Positions 8,133 to 18,700 of a stretch of DNA of 32,721 bases are shown here, piece by piece. The stretch's first letter is position 1. Each line of letters begins with the position of its first letter. Source of the DNA: a virus. The position numbers and the translations under genes were made by a program. The stretch covers positions 1 to 32,721 of the IMG/VR virus record IMGVR_UViG_3300033155_001735; one strand, 5' to 3'. The notes beneath the pieces were generated by a model, which worked only from the letters and a program-made list of their open reading frames with translations, ran no database searches and was not told where the DNA came from.

Positions 8133-11100
8133 ATGCTAATAGATCTCAATTTCGAGGACGAAGAAGAAGTCCAGGCTCCAGAGACTGAGAGCCAAATCGC
8201 ACTCGAGTTCGAGGGCGAGGAAGGACGCGAACCGTTAGCACCAGGTGTTTCTGGTGAAATGCTCCCTACCGATCGCAATCCCTTTGAGTGGATCCGTGAT
8301 GCCTACATGGAGGGGTACAGCCAAACTCGGAAGAATATCGCCCAGCAAAAAGGTCTGATGTTCGATGAAACCAAAGAAGACACTGCCCGCACTGGAGCTC
8401 GCATTAAAGAGCTCGAGCGCACGGCAGAGGGTTATGGTCCCGAGCTCGATACCATGCAGCAGCTGTACGAGATCTCGGAAGCCGACAGTATCTCCGATGC
8501 AGTAGGCCTGATGATCAAGTACCCCGAGGCCACTGCCCAGGTCACACTATCATCACTCGGACGGTTTGCGCCGGCACTTGCCGTCACTACCGGCGTTGGC
8601 ACGGTTACAGGTGGGGCGGCTCTGCCACTAATGGCTAGCACGTTCATGGGTAGTCTGAGTGTTGAATATGGTGCGGTCATGGACGAGACGATTAGCGAGA
8701 GTGGTTACGACTCCGAGGATCCGCGTGCATGGCAAAAAGCGGTGTCTGACCAGGCAATGCTCGACAAGGCCAGGGAGCGAGGCGTTAAGCGCGGGATACC
8801 AATCGCGGTATTCGATGCGATATCGATGGGGCTGGCGGGCAGGTTACTGGCTGGCGCCAAGCCGACCGCAATATCGATCCTAACCAGATCCACCGGTGAA
8901 CTGGCCCAACAGTCGTTTGCCGGAGGCCTTGGCGAAGCAGCTGCGCAGGTAGTCGAAACAGGCGGCATAGAAAAACCCGGTGAGATTGCACTCGAAGGCT
9001 TTGCCGAGATCGGTCCAGGTATGGTAGAAACTCTGATTGGTTACAAGGGCTCGAAGCAGCAAGCGCTGCGTAAACTGATGGCCGAACAGGCTGGTTACGA
9101 GGCCTCTCAGCGCGTGGCCGATGCTGCGATCACTCCTGATTTCGAAGTCCACACCCTTGAGGAAAATGTTACTGCGATCGATCAAGCGCTTGCGGCTACA
9201 CCACCAACTCCTGAGACGCGCCCCGACGAGGAATCATTAACAGAGAAATTCGAACTCGAGGAGCAACCAGCCGAACCAGAGCCGTTGCTGGATCTGGAAC
9301 AACAGCAGGCCGAGGACGAAGCGAATGTTTATGTGCTCGATCAGCTGCGCGCACAATTCCCTGACGCCAGTGAGGCGGAACTACAGGCGGCGATCACAAC
9401 CGCCAGACCGAAACCCGAGGAACTGCCAACCGAGGAAGATCTGGGCTGGATAGCACCCGAGGAAATCGAACAGCCGCCCCCTGCCAAGACCACTCCGGAG
9501 CCAAAAGGCGGCCAGCCAGATGTCGATTACATGGAGACTACGGCTGTAGAACCCGAGGAAAAAACCCCTGAATGGGGGCCAGTCGACGAGATCTCCCGCG
9601 ACGAGGTAGTACAGGCCACCGAAGCGGTCGAACCGACCGGCGATGCGATAGATACTGCCGAGGCCTACCGCACTGCGCACCCTGAGTTCGAAGGTACGAT
9701 ATTATCGTTCAAGCCTGGAGACGATCGCTACGGCGAGGCGATGGAGCACTATTACGGTGAGATTGCCGGCACCGAAGACGCGGATAATATGCCGGTCGAT
9801 GTCATGCTCAACAAGGATCACGACCCCGGCGCCGATACCCCGATATTCATCATCGACCAGATAGATCCCGATACGCAGGAGTTCCGGCAGCACAAGGTCA
9901 TGGCTGGGTTTGATGAAATGGCAGAGGCCGAGCAGGCCTATATGGATCAGTGGGGCGAGGAAGGCCTGCAAAACACCAGTGAGCTGACGCCCGACGAGTT
10001 CAAGGAATGGATCTCGACCGGCGATCACAAAGTACCGTATGGTGAGACTATTCCAGCTGCAGAAAGTCTGCCTACAACCGAAGAAGTATTGCCAGACGAT
10101 ACCGTTGACGACGACGATCGTTCGTGGGGCCCGCAAGGCGCTCCCGAGGGAATGGAGATCCAGCCAACCGAAATCAACCCGCGCGAATGGATCAGGGCGC
10201 GCAAAACCATGACCGGCGAGTACCCAGGCTGGCCGTCAATTATTGCACAGCAAGACGCACTGAAGGCCGAGGCGGCTGGATTGACACCCGAGCAGTGGAT
10301 GGAGCAAACCCGAAAGAGCCCACCTGACACCGATATTTACAAAGTTGGATATGAGCCGCCAGAGGAAGTCACCGCAGAAAAGTTGACACAGCCTCGAGAG
10401 AACCCTTTCAAGGACAGATCCCGCCCTGATTACATTTTCAAGGAAGATTATGAAATGGGAGTTACCCCAGAGGGGGTCGCCAAATCAGCGCTTGATACTG
10501 CCGGTCAATTGCGTACAGATGCCGAGGAGTTGGTCAAAAAATCTGTTATTGAGGGCGAGTTCCGTGACAAGGTGCTGGAGGAAATTAGGGCACTGAGTAA
10601 AGCCGATCGCGCGGAAGATCAGCGCGTCAGGCAAACCGAGAAAACCCAGCAGAACCTGAAAACCTCCGAAGAAGATGATGCGGTGACGTTTCTTCGCAAG
10701 CTGGGTGGTCTCAATATGACCAGCCAGTCGGATATCCCTGCAGGACGATTGAATCACCTGAATGAAGACAACCGCATGATAGGCCTGCCGGGAATTGAGC
10801 AAACCGGCGATCGTGGCCTATCGCTTTCCAAAGCCACTGAGGCGTTATGGGGAGGCGGATTCATTCCCGCGAACGATGAAACCCTGGCAATTAACCTGCT
10901 GTACGAAGCCGAAAGCGGCCCCCAGTACACTGCCAAAGGTTATGAAATTCGGGCCGCGGCCGAGCAGGAGGCCGAGAACAACCGCGCCCAGCAGGAATAC
11001 GAAGAACGGCTCGAGCAGGATGCCGACGAGATGGCCGCGTATATCATCGAGCAAAGCGGTGGACCGCGCTTCTCGAGCGAAGACATCCCAGAACTGATAT

Positions 11101-12416
11101 CATTGGCAGCTGACGAAGATTACGGAGCTGTAATTGACATCACTGGGGATAACACCTTGTCGGAAGATGAGGTACGAACCAGACTACAGGCGATTATTGA
11201 TGGCGAAGAAATCCAACAAGCAGAAGTTGCTGCAGATACAACAGGCGAGGGAGCGGCAGAGGTTCCTGAAAGCGCACCAGGACTACCGGAGCCAGCACCC
11301 GAAGCCGCAGCCCCCGAAGAAGGCGTAACCCCCGAAGAATATTACGCAGACCTGCAGGAGCAGATCAAAGGCGAACCCAAATGGCGCAAACTACTTGAAG
11401 CCGCGCGCGCTGACGAGGATTTTGCCAAATACCTATCGGCAGAGCACATTAATCAGGAAGCTACAGAGCACGGCTGGATAGCTGGCTACCTGAACGCCAA
11501 AGAGCTTAACCGCACCAGCAGCGCATCACCGAGTGCTGGTGAGAATATCGCTCGGGATCTGGAACTGCATAACGATTTCGCGATGGCTCACTACATCGGG
11601 CAGCAATCATGGATTGGTCGCGAGCGACTGCTCGAGGCGGAAGCGGAACCAGAGGCAAAACCCGAAACACCTGGTGAACAAAGTAACCGATTGGTCGAGC
11701 ACATTACCGAGGCCGATTACCCTGTTGGTACAGAGTACATCTGGGGTGGATTCAAGGCCAAGGTGACAGGGATCCAGACGAGTGAGGAAACAGGCGGGCG
11801 TCCGTTGGTTAATCTGGAAATACTCGAAGGGCCGCGAAAAGGAGCCACTGCCACTGCACCTGGGCACCTTAAAAATCTTCAAGCAGACCTGATTCCCCCG
11901 TTCGACATCGAAACCACTATGGGTACGGTGCGGCTGGACGTTCAATGGGCAATGGGCCTTGAGCGTTACCAGGAGATCTACGAAGAAAAGACGGTTGGCA
12001 TGTTAAACATCCAAATGCACGGTCCGGACGACCGAAACGGTTCGATGCGATATCGCAGCATAGCCGGTATGCCGGTCAGGGCCGAGACCCCAGAGCAACT
12101 GCGCGACCCCGAGTGGATCAAGGATGTCGCGATTACGGCGGCAGATAGTGTGCTGAGAAGGGGCGAATATTTCGGCGAACACGTCAACATGGGCAAATAC
12201 AAGGGCGGCAAAGCAAGGGTAGTGGGGCGACCACCAAGCTCCATGACCGAAGTGCTCGACCTTAGCCGCGAGCCTACCCCGGACGCGAAAGACCTGAACA
12301 AGATCAAAATTGCTGTCAAGACCGACGAGGAAACAGTCTCCCACATGGCGAAGTGGTGGGTCGATGCGCTGGATAAGCGACTCGAAGCGGTCGCGAAATT
12401 GAGGACATGCGCATGA
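8133..12416 (+). CDS. Giant polyvalent protein with pyrophosphatase-like domain
   Basis: A 1427-residue acidic multidomain protein. Residues 1-130 are charged helices. Residues 130-250 are Ala/Gly-rich and partly hydrophobic (SSLGRFAPALAVTTGVGTV, ISMGLAGRLLAGAKPTAISI), as in ejected proteins. Long Glu/Pro linkers follow. About 510-632 is a domain like the inorganic pyrophosphatase (InPase) module known from phage polyvalent proteins: FEGTILSFKPG, then DNMPVDVML (D551, P554, D556), IFIIDQIDPDTQEF, KVMAGFDEMAEAEQAYMDQW and DEFKEWI. Residues about 850-930 resemble a small helical module frequent in such proteins (FLRKLGGLNM, AGRLNHLNEDNRMIGLPG). The C-terminal 250 residues include a beta-rich SH3-like stretch (FKAKVTGIQTSEETGGRPLV). 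The start has no good SD, so the true start could lie slightly elsewhere. Polyvalent proteins are thought to enter with phage DNA. Confidence 0.72.
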   Translation: MLIDLNFEDEEEVQAPETESQIALEFEGEEGREPLAPGVSGEMLPTDRNPFEWIRDAYMEGYSQTRKNIAQQKGLMFDETKEDTARTGARIKELERTAEGYGPELDTMQQLYEISEADSISDAVGLMIKYPEATAQVTLSSLGRFAPALAVTTGVGTVTGGAALPLMASTFMGSLSVEYGAVMDETISESGYDSEDPRAWQKAVSDQAMLDKARERGVKRGIPIAVFDAISMGLAGRLLAGAKPTAISILTRSTGELAQQSFAGGLGEAAAQVVETGGIEKPGEIALEGFAEIGPGMVETLIGYKGSKQQALRKLMAEQAGYEASQRVADAAITPDFEVHTLEENVTAIDQALAATPPTPETRPDEESLTEKFELEEQPAEPEPLLDLEQQQAEDEANVYVLDQLRAQFPDASEAELQAAITTARPKPEELPTEEDLGWIAPEEIEQPPPAKTTPEPKGGQPDVDYMETTAVEPEEKTPEWGPVDEISRDEVVQATEAVEPTGDAIDTAEAYRTAHPEFEGTILSFKPGDDRYGEAMEHYYGEIAGTEDADNMPVDVMLNKDHDPGADTPIFIIDQIDPDTQEFRQHKVMAGFDEMAEAEQAYMDQWGEEGLQNTSELTPDEFKEWISTGDHKVPYGETIPAAESLPTTEEVLPDDTVDDDDRSWGPQGAPEGMEIQPTEINPREWIRARKTMTGEYPGWPSIIAQQDALKAEAAGLTPEQWMEQTRKSPPDTDIYKVGYEPPEEVTAEKLTQPRENPFKDRSRPDYIFKEDYEMGVTPEGVAKSALDTAGQLRTDAEELVKKSVIEGEFRDKVLEEIRALSKADRAEDQRVRQTEKTQQNLKTSEEDDAVTFLRKLGGLNMTSQSDIPAGRLNHLNEDNRMIGLPGIEQTGDRGLSLSKATEALWGGGFIPANDETLAINLLYEAESGPQYTAKGYEIRAAAEQEAENNRAQQEYEERLEQDADEMAAYIIEQSGGPRFSSEDIPELISLAADEDYGAVIDITGDNTLSEDEVRTRLQAIIDGEEIQQAEVAADTTGEGAAEVPESAPGLPEPAPEAAAPEEGVTPEEYYADLQEQIKGEPKWRKLLEAARADEDFAKYLSAEHINQEATEHGWIAGYLNAKELNRTSSASPSAGENIARDLELHNDFAMAHYIGQQSWIGRERLLEAEAEPEAKPETPGEQSNRLVEHITEADYPVGTEYIWGGFKAKVTGIQTSEETGGRPLVNLEILEGPRKGATATAPGHLKNLQADLIPPFDIETTMGTVRLDVQWAMGLERYQEIYEEKTVGMLNIQMHGPDDRNGSMRYRSIAGMPVRAETPEQLRDPEWIKDVAITAADSVLRRGEYFGEHVNMGKYKGGKARVVGRPPSSMTEVLDLSREPTPDAKDLNKIKIAVKTDEETVSHMAKWWVDALDKRLEAVAKLRTCA

Positions 12417-12781
12417 AAGCCACACAGAAGATGCTGGACGACGCCATTAAGGATGGCGCTGATGTGAAGCCGATCCGTAAGGTACAGCCACCACCAGCTA
12501 AACAAGAGGCAATGAAGGCCTTAGAGTCAGTTTCCGACAAATCTGACGAGATATCGCTTTTAAGGGCCGAAATAACGCAACTAAGGGCAGAGCTCGCGGA
12601 ATCGAAGACAGTGGCTACAAATCGTTCTGAGGAGCTCACAACCCTATTTTCAGCCCTATCCGAGAATAAACCGGTTCGATTAAAGCCGGTTCGAGACATG
12701 AACCGTGAATCACCCACTTATTTGCTGGTAGAGTATTATGATTTCATACCCGTAAAATACACACGGAAACTTGACTCATGA
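12413..12781 (+). CDS. Small coiled-coil protein between the two giant proteins
   Basis: A protein of 122 residues from the ATG at 12413. An in-frame ATG six bases upstream is less likely, because GAGG at 12401-12404 is 8 bases from the 12413 ATG but only 2 from the other. The chosen ATG also overlaps the upstream TGA (ATGA). Residues 1-35 are basic, and residues 40-75 form a heptad coiled coil (SDEISLLRAEITQLRAELAE). The C-terminal 40 residues are a small domain (LKPVRDMNRESPTYLLVEYY) with several aromatics. Its end overlaps the start of the 3155-residue gene by ATGA. It could be a partner or chaperone of the giant proteins, but only the gene order supports this. Confidence 0.7.
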   Translation: MKATQKMLDDAIKDGADVKPIRKVQPPPAKQEAMKALESVSDKSDEISLLRAEITQLRAELAESKTVATNRSEELTTLFSALSENKPVRLKPVRDMNRESPTYLLVEYYDFIPVKYTRKLDS

Positions 12782-15700
12782 GCCTGAAAGACTGCCTCAG
12801 AATAGTAAAAACGCTGGATCCAGCGGATCGCGACTCGTTTAACGCCGAGTTCGAGACGCTGACCAAGGGCGGGATACCGCCAGAGGAAGCCTATGCCGAA
12901 GCTGCCGAAGCGGTCATGGAATCTATCCTGAGCGATCGCAACGATCTGGCAACCGATATCGTTGGGAAAGAGGGGTATCTCGAAACGCTGACATTAGAAC
13001 ACCTGGTCAACCCTGCCAGCTACGAACAGGCCCCGCGCGGATTAGCTGGCGATATCGCCAAAATGTCCAGTGATGATTTCGACGCGCTCCTCGAGGAGGC
13101 CGCACCGACACCCACCAAGGACGTGCCTGTACCGAAAGAGCCAGAGCCGAAGCCTGCAAAGGCCCGTGCACCGGCCATATTCATTGGGACTCGTCGTGGC
13201 AAGAAGCTGCGTAAGGAGAGCGTAAAACAGCTCCGAGCGGTGGCGAGGGAAGCCGATATCACCGGTTATTCCAAAATGGACAAAGAGACCCTGGCGACCA
13301 GGCTTGAGGCGTGGTACGACGCGCAGGCCTTGGCTGCATTGCCGACACCACCAGACAGCGCAGCCGACACGCTGAAATACGCCGGCTACACCAGAGCGGA
13401 TTCCGGCATCGGATTTGTTGTCAATTCAGTTGGTTTTGCTGGACATCCATTAAGCGACAGCACTGGCGCGCAAGTAGCGGTTACCGGACAAAAGGATGCT
13501 GACACTAGCATTGGTGCCTGGGCGCGTCACTTTGGATCCACTGTTGAGAAAAAAGCCCCGACGTATGAAGGCGAGAAAACCCCGAAGGGATATCACTTTC
13601 AAGGGACCGATGAATTCGCGAGATTCGTGAAGGCCTACACCGGCAAGGAACTGGACACCACCAGAACAACCACTGATAGCCCTACTGAATTGAGTTATGT
13701 CAATTACAAGACAGAGCCGAAAGAGATCGAGACCTTCGAGCGCGGCGACAAGGTTGAAATAGTACCTGATACGCCGGGCGAGCCATCGATCCCCGGTGAG
13801 ATCATGGGGTCCGTGGGCAGCATGGAAGCCTCACCGGATGGTATCAAGCATACCCTTGAGAGCTACGTGGTCAGGTACGAGGATCCAGAGAGCGGCGAGA
13901 TCAAGAACGAGGGCTTCCACCCATCGTTCCTGCGCGAGCGCAAGCCACCCGGGAAGAAGGCCAGAGCCGCACTGAAAGCGGCAGCCAAGCACGGCGTTAA
14001 GGGCGCCGATGAAGCACTGACAGGCCTTACCGAGCTATTCGGTGGTAAGGGTAAATTCTCCAGCGGATTCACGTTTGACGAGGAGACCTATGCCAAGGCA
14101 AAACCCCATTTTAAGAAAGCGCTCGAGGAGTTCGTAGCAGCCGGTAAATCGCTGAAAGAATTCCTCCAGTACATCCTCGAAAACTTTGGCGAGGGTATCA
14201 AGCCGTATTTAAGGCAATTCCACCAGGACGTTTCTAGTGGTAATATAACAGTCAGAGGCGTAAATGATGTTCAATCTACCACACAGGAACAGGCTGCAGC
14301 TGGCGAGCCACGTGCAGAGCCAACAGATCAAGGCGATATTGAAGCTGCCGGAGTCCCAGATGCAGAAGTTCCTCTCGAAACAGGTGAGCGACCTGCAGAA
14401 GAAGAAGGTACCCCTGCGGATCGCATTGGCCTACCAGTTGATAGCCCCGTTGATGTTGGAGAACAAGGCGATATTGACGTTCTCGGAGATTCCGGAGAAT
14501 TTCAGCCTGAAAGCGGCGTTACCGGACGTGAAGACACCGGACGAGGCGCTGCAGCTGGCGCAAAAGGAGTATCAGCTCAAACCCCAGGAAGTCGCAAAGC
14601 TCAAGCCGATGCTCGATCGACTGCGAGCCGCCTAAAACTCAAACCTACCACCAGCACCTGGGTCCAGTCGGATCCCGAGAATGTTGCGGCAACCCTGCCA
14701 GCGCTATTCCCTGAACAGCTCGATGACGTGGTATTCGCCGAGAAGCGGATATACGATAATGGCGCGCGTGGTGTCATGTTCACCAATGGTACCGGTACCG
14801 GCAAGACCTTCACCGGCCTGGGCATTATCAAGCGCATGGTCATGCAGGGTAAAGACAACATCCTGATTGTGGTCCCTGGAGAGAAAGTCGCCGCTGACTG
14901 GATCAAAGCAGGCATTGTGCTCGACCTCGATATCACCAAGCTGAAAGGTGTCAAAGACGCCGGCAACGGTGTGGTGATAACGAGTTATGCCAATATTTCT
15001 GAAAATGATGAAATCGTTAAGCGCGACTGGGATCTGGTCGTTCACGACGAGGCGCACAAGCTATCCGAGAATATGGCGGGTAATGCCACCAATGCACTGA
15101 ACAAGTCACGCGCCCTGACAGGCCACCCTGACGGTGGGATCCACTACGCCTCGTCGATGGAACGCCCACTACTGGACGAAATGAAAGGCCTGCGCGATCA
15201 GATCGAGCATTGGATGGCCGAAGCTCAATTAAACCCGCAAAAGGCAGGTATGTTCTCTGATCAGGCTGAAAAGGCGTCTGACCAGCTGGAAGTGCTTAAC
15301 TCTCTGTGGCGCGAGAAAAGCCGCGCACACATTCAAAACCGCAAGGAGCTCTGGGCCGCGAATACCACCAAACGGCTAGATCTGACTGCTACCCCGTTTG
15401 CTTACGAGAAGTCGGTCGACCATGCCGAGGGCTTTTTGTTCGAATACGATCGCAGCATCGATCAGCAGAGCCGCGGCTACAACCAGCCAGATTCTCGAGG
15501 CTCGTTCTTTGTCGAGCATTTCGGGTACAGGATGCGCTACGGAAAGCTGACCGAGCCAGAAGCTGGTGTCGATCGTGGTTTGATGCAACGCCAGTTCAAC
15601 ACCTGGTTGAAAGATCAGGGGGCACTGCGCGGCCGCGTATTGACTGTTGATCACGACTACTCTCGCGAATTCGTTGCTATCGATGATCTGGTGGGGAAGA

Positions 15701-18700
15701 AGATCGATGATGGTTGGGATATGATTCGCCAGCGCGGGGCCGACAAGGAAAACCCGAACCAGAAAGGTTACGATCTGATGGAAAAGCAGCTGCGAAAGCA
15801 GTTCAACTATCATGCCCGGGTCCGGATGCTCGAGGCCATCAAGGCACGGTTCGCGGTTAAGCGCGCTCGCCAGCACATGGCACTGGGGCGCAAGGTGGTA
15901 TTTTTCCACTCGCGGATCAAGGGCGGCACCATGAATCCGTTCCACGTATTCGCGTCCGGAGCCGCTATGGCCGACAGCGATATCGCTCCTACCGACGAGG
16001 ATGCAGCAATGTACCAGGCTGCCGCTTCTGAGTTCGTGAACGAGCGACATGATCTGATGACGCTGGATATCAATACGGTACGACCACTGGATCTGTTCGC
16101 CGAGGAATTCGGTAACGAGCTCACACTATATAACGGTACGATCACCAACAAGGCGAAGCGGGAAAACCCCGATAGATTCAACAGCGACACCGACGAAATT
16201 CAAGTAATCGCAGTACAGGACGAAGGTGGCAAGGAGGGTATAAGCCTGCACGACGCCACCGGTGCCAACCAGCGCGTATTGATCAACCTGGGTTTACCTG
16301 TGAGACCGACACAAGCGATCCAGATAGAGGGCCGGATCTATCGCGTTGGGCAAATGTCGAACGCTATATTCGAGTATTTCAATACCGGTACCAACTTCGA
16401 GCGCATGACGTTTGCCGAGAAGATATCGGAGCGGGCCAGTACCGCCGAAAATCTAGCGATGGGCGAACAGGCGCGAACGCTGAAAGATTCGTTCATCGAC
16501 GCTTATGAAGATCCAAGTTTCTTGGATCCGAGTGACGCCCAGGGCGTGGGTGGTAAGGAGACCGATCGGGCGATCTGGGGAGAGATCAGTGAGTTTGATC
16601 GAGCCAAGACCCATTACTTCGGTACGCTCAAAACCAAGGGCAAACGCGATCAAAGAGCTGGTGTTGATTATTTCGCCACACCGGAACCACTCGGCATGAA
16701 AATGGTCGAGTGGGCGAGTATCAAACCCAATGAGTCCGTGCTCGAACCCAGCGCCGGCCATGGTGCGATCGGACGTTACTTTCCGGAGCTCGCGAACTCA
16801 ACCTATGTCGAGCCATCGAGTGAGCTGATATCGCGTCTCGCGCTGCGAGCACCAGGTAACCACCGGCAAATGCGGTTCGAGGATCTGGACGTGGGCGGCA
16901 ACAAGTACAGCGCTATTGTGATGAACCCGCCATTTGGTTCTGGTGGCTCAACCGCTATGGCTCATTTACACAAGGCCATGCATCACCTGAAAAATGGTGG
17001 TCGTATCGTAGCACTGATCCCACGGGGCCCAGCTGCAGATAAGAAATTCGATAACATGTTCTACGGCAAGGAAGGCGAACTCGAACAGATGCGCGAGCAG
17101 TTGAAGGCAAAGCGCAAAACAGGCGGGAGTGTCGCTGATGAAACACGACGCATCGAGGATCTGACCAAGTATCACATGCGAGCCAATATCGGTTTGCCAC
17201 CGATCACTTTCACCCGTGCCGGTACCGCGATCAGTGCGCGCGTGGTGGTTATTGACAAGATCATGAATGACGATGCTGTAGTGGTAAACCAGCCACCGCG
17301 TGATGTCCATGCAGACACTATCAACGAACTGTTCGATAAGATTCAGGATTTCACTGTTCCCGATCGCACCGAGCGATCGCAGGAGCCATCCGCCTACCTC
17401 GCGAAAGAGGGGCTGGTTGTAAGCCCAGACGAGGATAATGGCGTGTGGCGCATACTGGGCAAAACCTTTGAGCACCGCACACTGATCAGGCGAGCACTGG
17501 GGGATACCGTCGAATACAAGGGCGGCAGCTGGATAGCGACCGAGGATCCAACTGAGGCGCTATACAAGGAAATGGTCGCGCCTTTGGAAGAAAAAGAAGC
17601 TGCGCCAATACCCAAGCCAGTTTGGGTTAAACAGGACTATCAGGAATTCAAATCCACAGACGCATCGATCAACAAAACCTTAAATCCGGTCACAGTCGGT
17701 ATTGTCGAGAAAAATTACGGTTGGCTATCAGGCACCATCAATGCCGATCTGGGCGGAGGAATGCACGACAACACCGTTGAGTACATGAAGAATATCGGTG
17801 TCGAGCATGTGGTATATGACCCCTTTAACCGTTCCGACGAGTATAACGCGGAATCCGTTGAGAAGATCAGGGATGGCAAGGCCAATACCGTTACTATCAA
17901 TAACACGCTGAATGTTGTCAAAGAGCCAGAGCTTCGCCAGCAGTTATTAATGGAGGCCGAAAACGCGCTCAAGCCCGGTGGTAGTTTGTATATTCAGATC
18001 TACGAGGGCGATCGTAGCGGGGTAGGTCGCCACACTAAAGGCGATATCTGGCAGGAAAACCGTAAGGCGACAGATTTCTTGACAGAAATTAAGAAAGTTT
18101 TCCCTAATGCCGAGGTTAAATACGGGCTAATTAGTGCCCAGAAATTCATTACTGCCGTGAAGCCGGATATCGCCTCTGCAGCAGCTGCATTGTTCTCAGG
18201 GCGTTCAGGCCAGTTGCCGAATGCCCCGAGTGCCCGGTTCGAGACCGCCGAGACCACCCATGCGAAAAAAGGCATCGATTTGTTTGTCGCCTCTTTCAAG
18301 GAACGTGAAAGTCGTGAGGAATACCTGCGGGTGCTCCAGATCGCGAAAGAACACGGTGGATTCCATTCTTCGTACAAGGCGAAGGGTGCAATTCCGGGAT
18401 TTCAATTTGAATCTGCGGAAGAACGAGCGGCATTTCTCGAGAAAGCTGGTCGGAAGCCACAGGCTCTGATCGGTCGCCGCACTGGTGGATCCACCCCCGC
18501 CCAGGTGCGCAAATACCTGACGGTACCGCTCAAGCGGATCAGTAGCCGAATCCGGATCGAGATCGTCGCCAAGGCCAGTGATATCCCAACCCTGCATGAT
18601 CTCGCGCGGGACGCTAAGGGCTGGTTCATTGATGGCAAGGTGTACCTGGTTGCAGAGAATATTCGCAATCAGGGTGATGCTATTACCGCGTTCACGCATG

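Noticed and set aside
11134-11328. Alternative-frame ORF (Lys/Gln/Arg-rich) in the linker of the 1427-residue protein
   Set aside because: Shifting Ala/Glu/Pro codons by one base gives Lys/Gln/Arg automatically, there is no good SD and it is short. It serves as a caution for the 14264-14635 call.
14250-14640. Frameshift or assembly error splitting the giant gene
   Set aside because: The giant frame is open across the whole region and joins recognisable domains on both sides, so no correction is needed.
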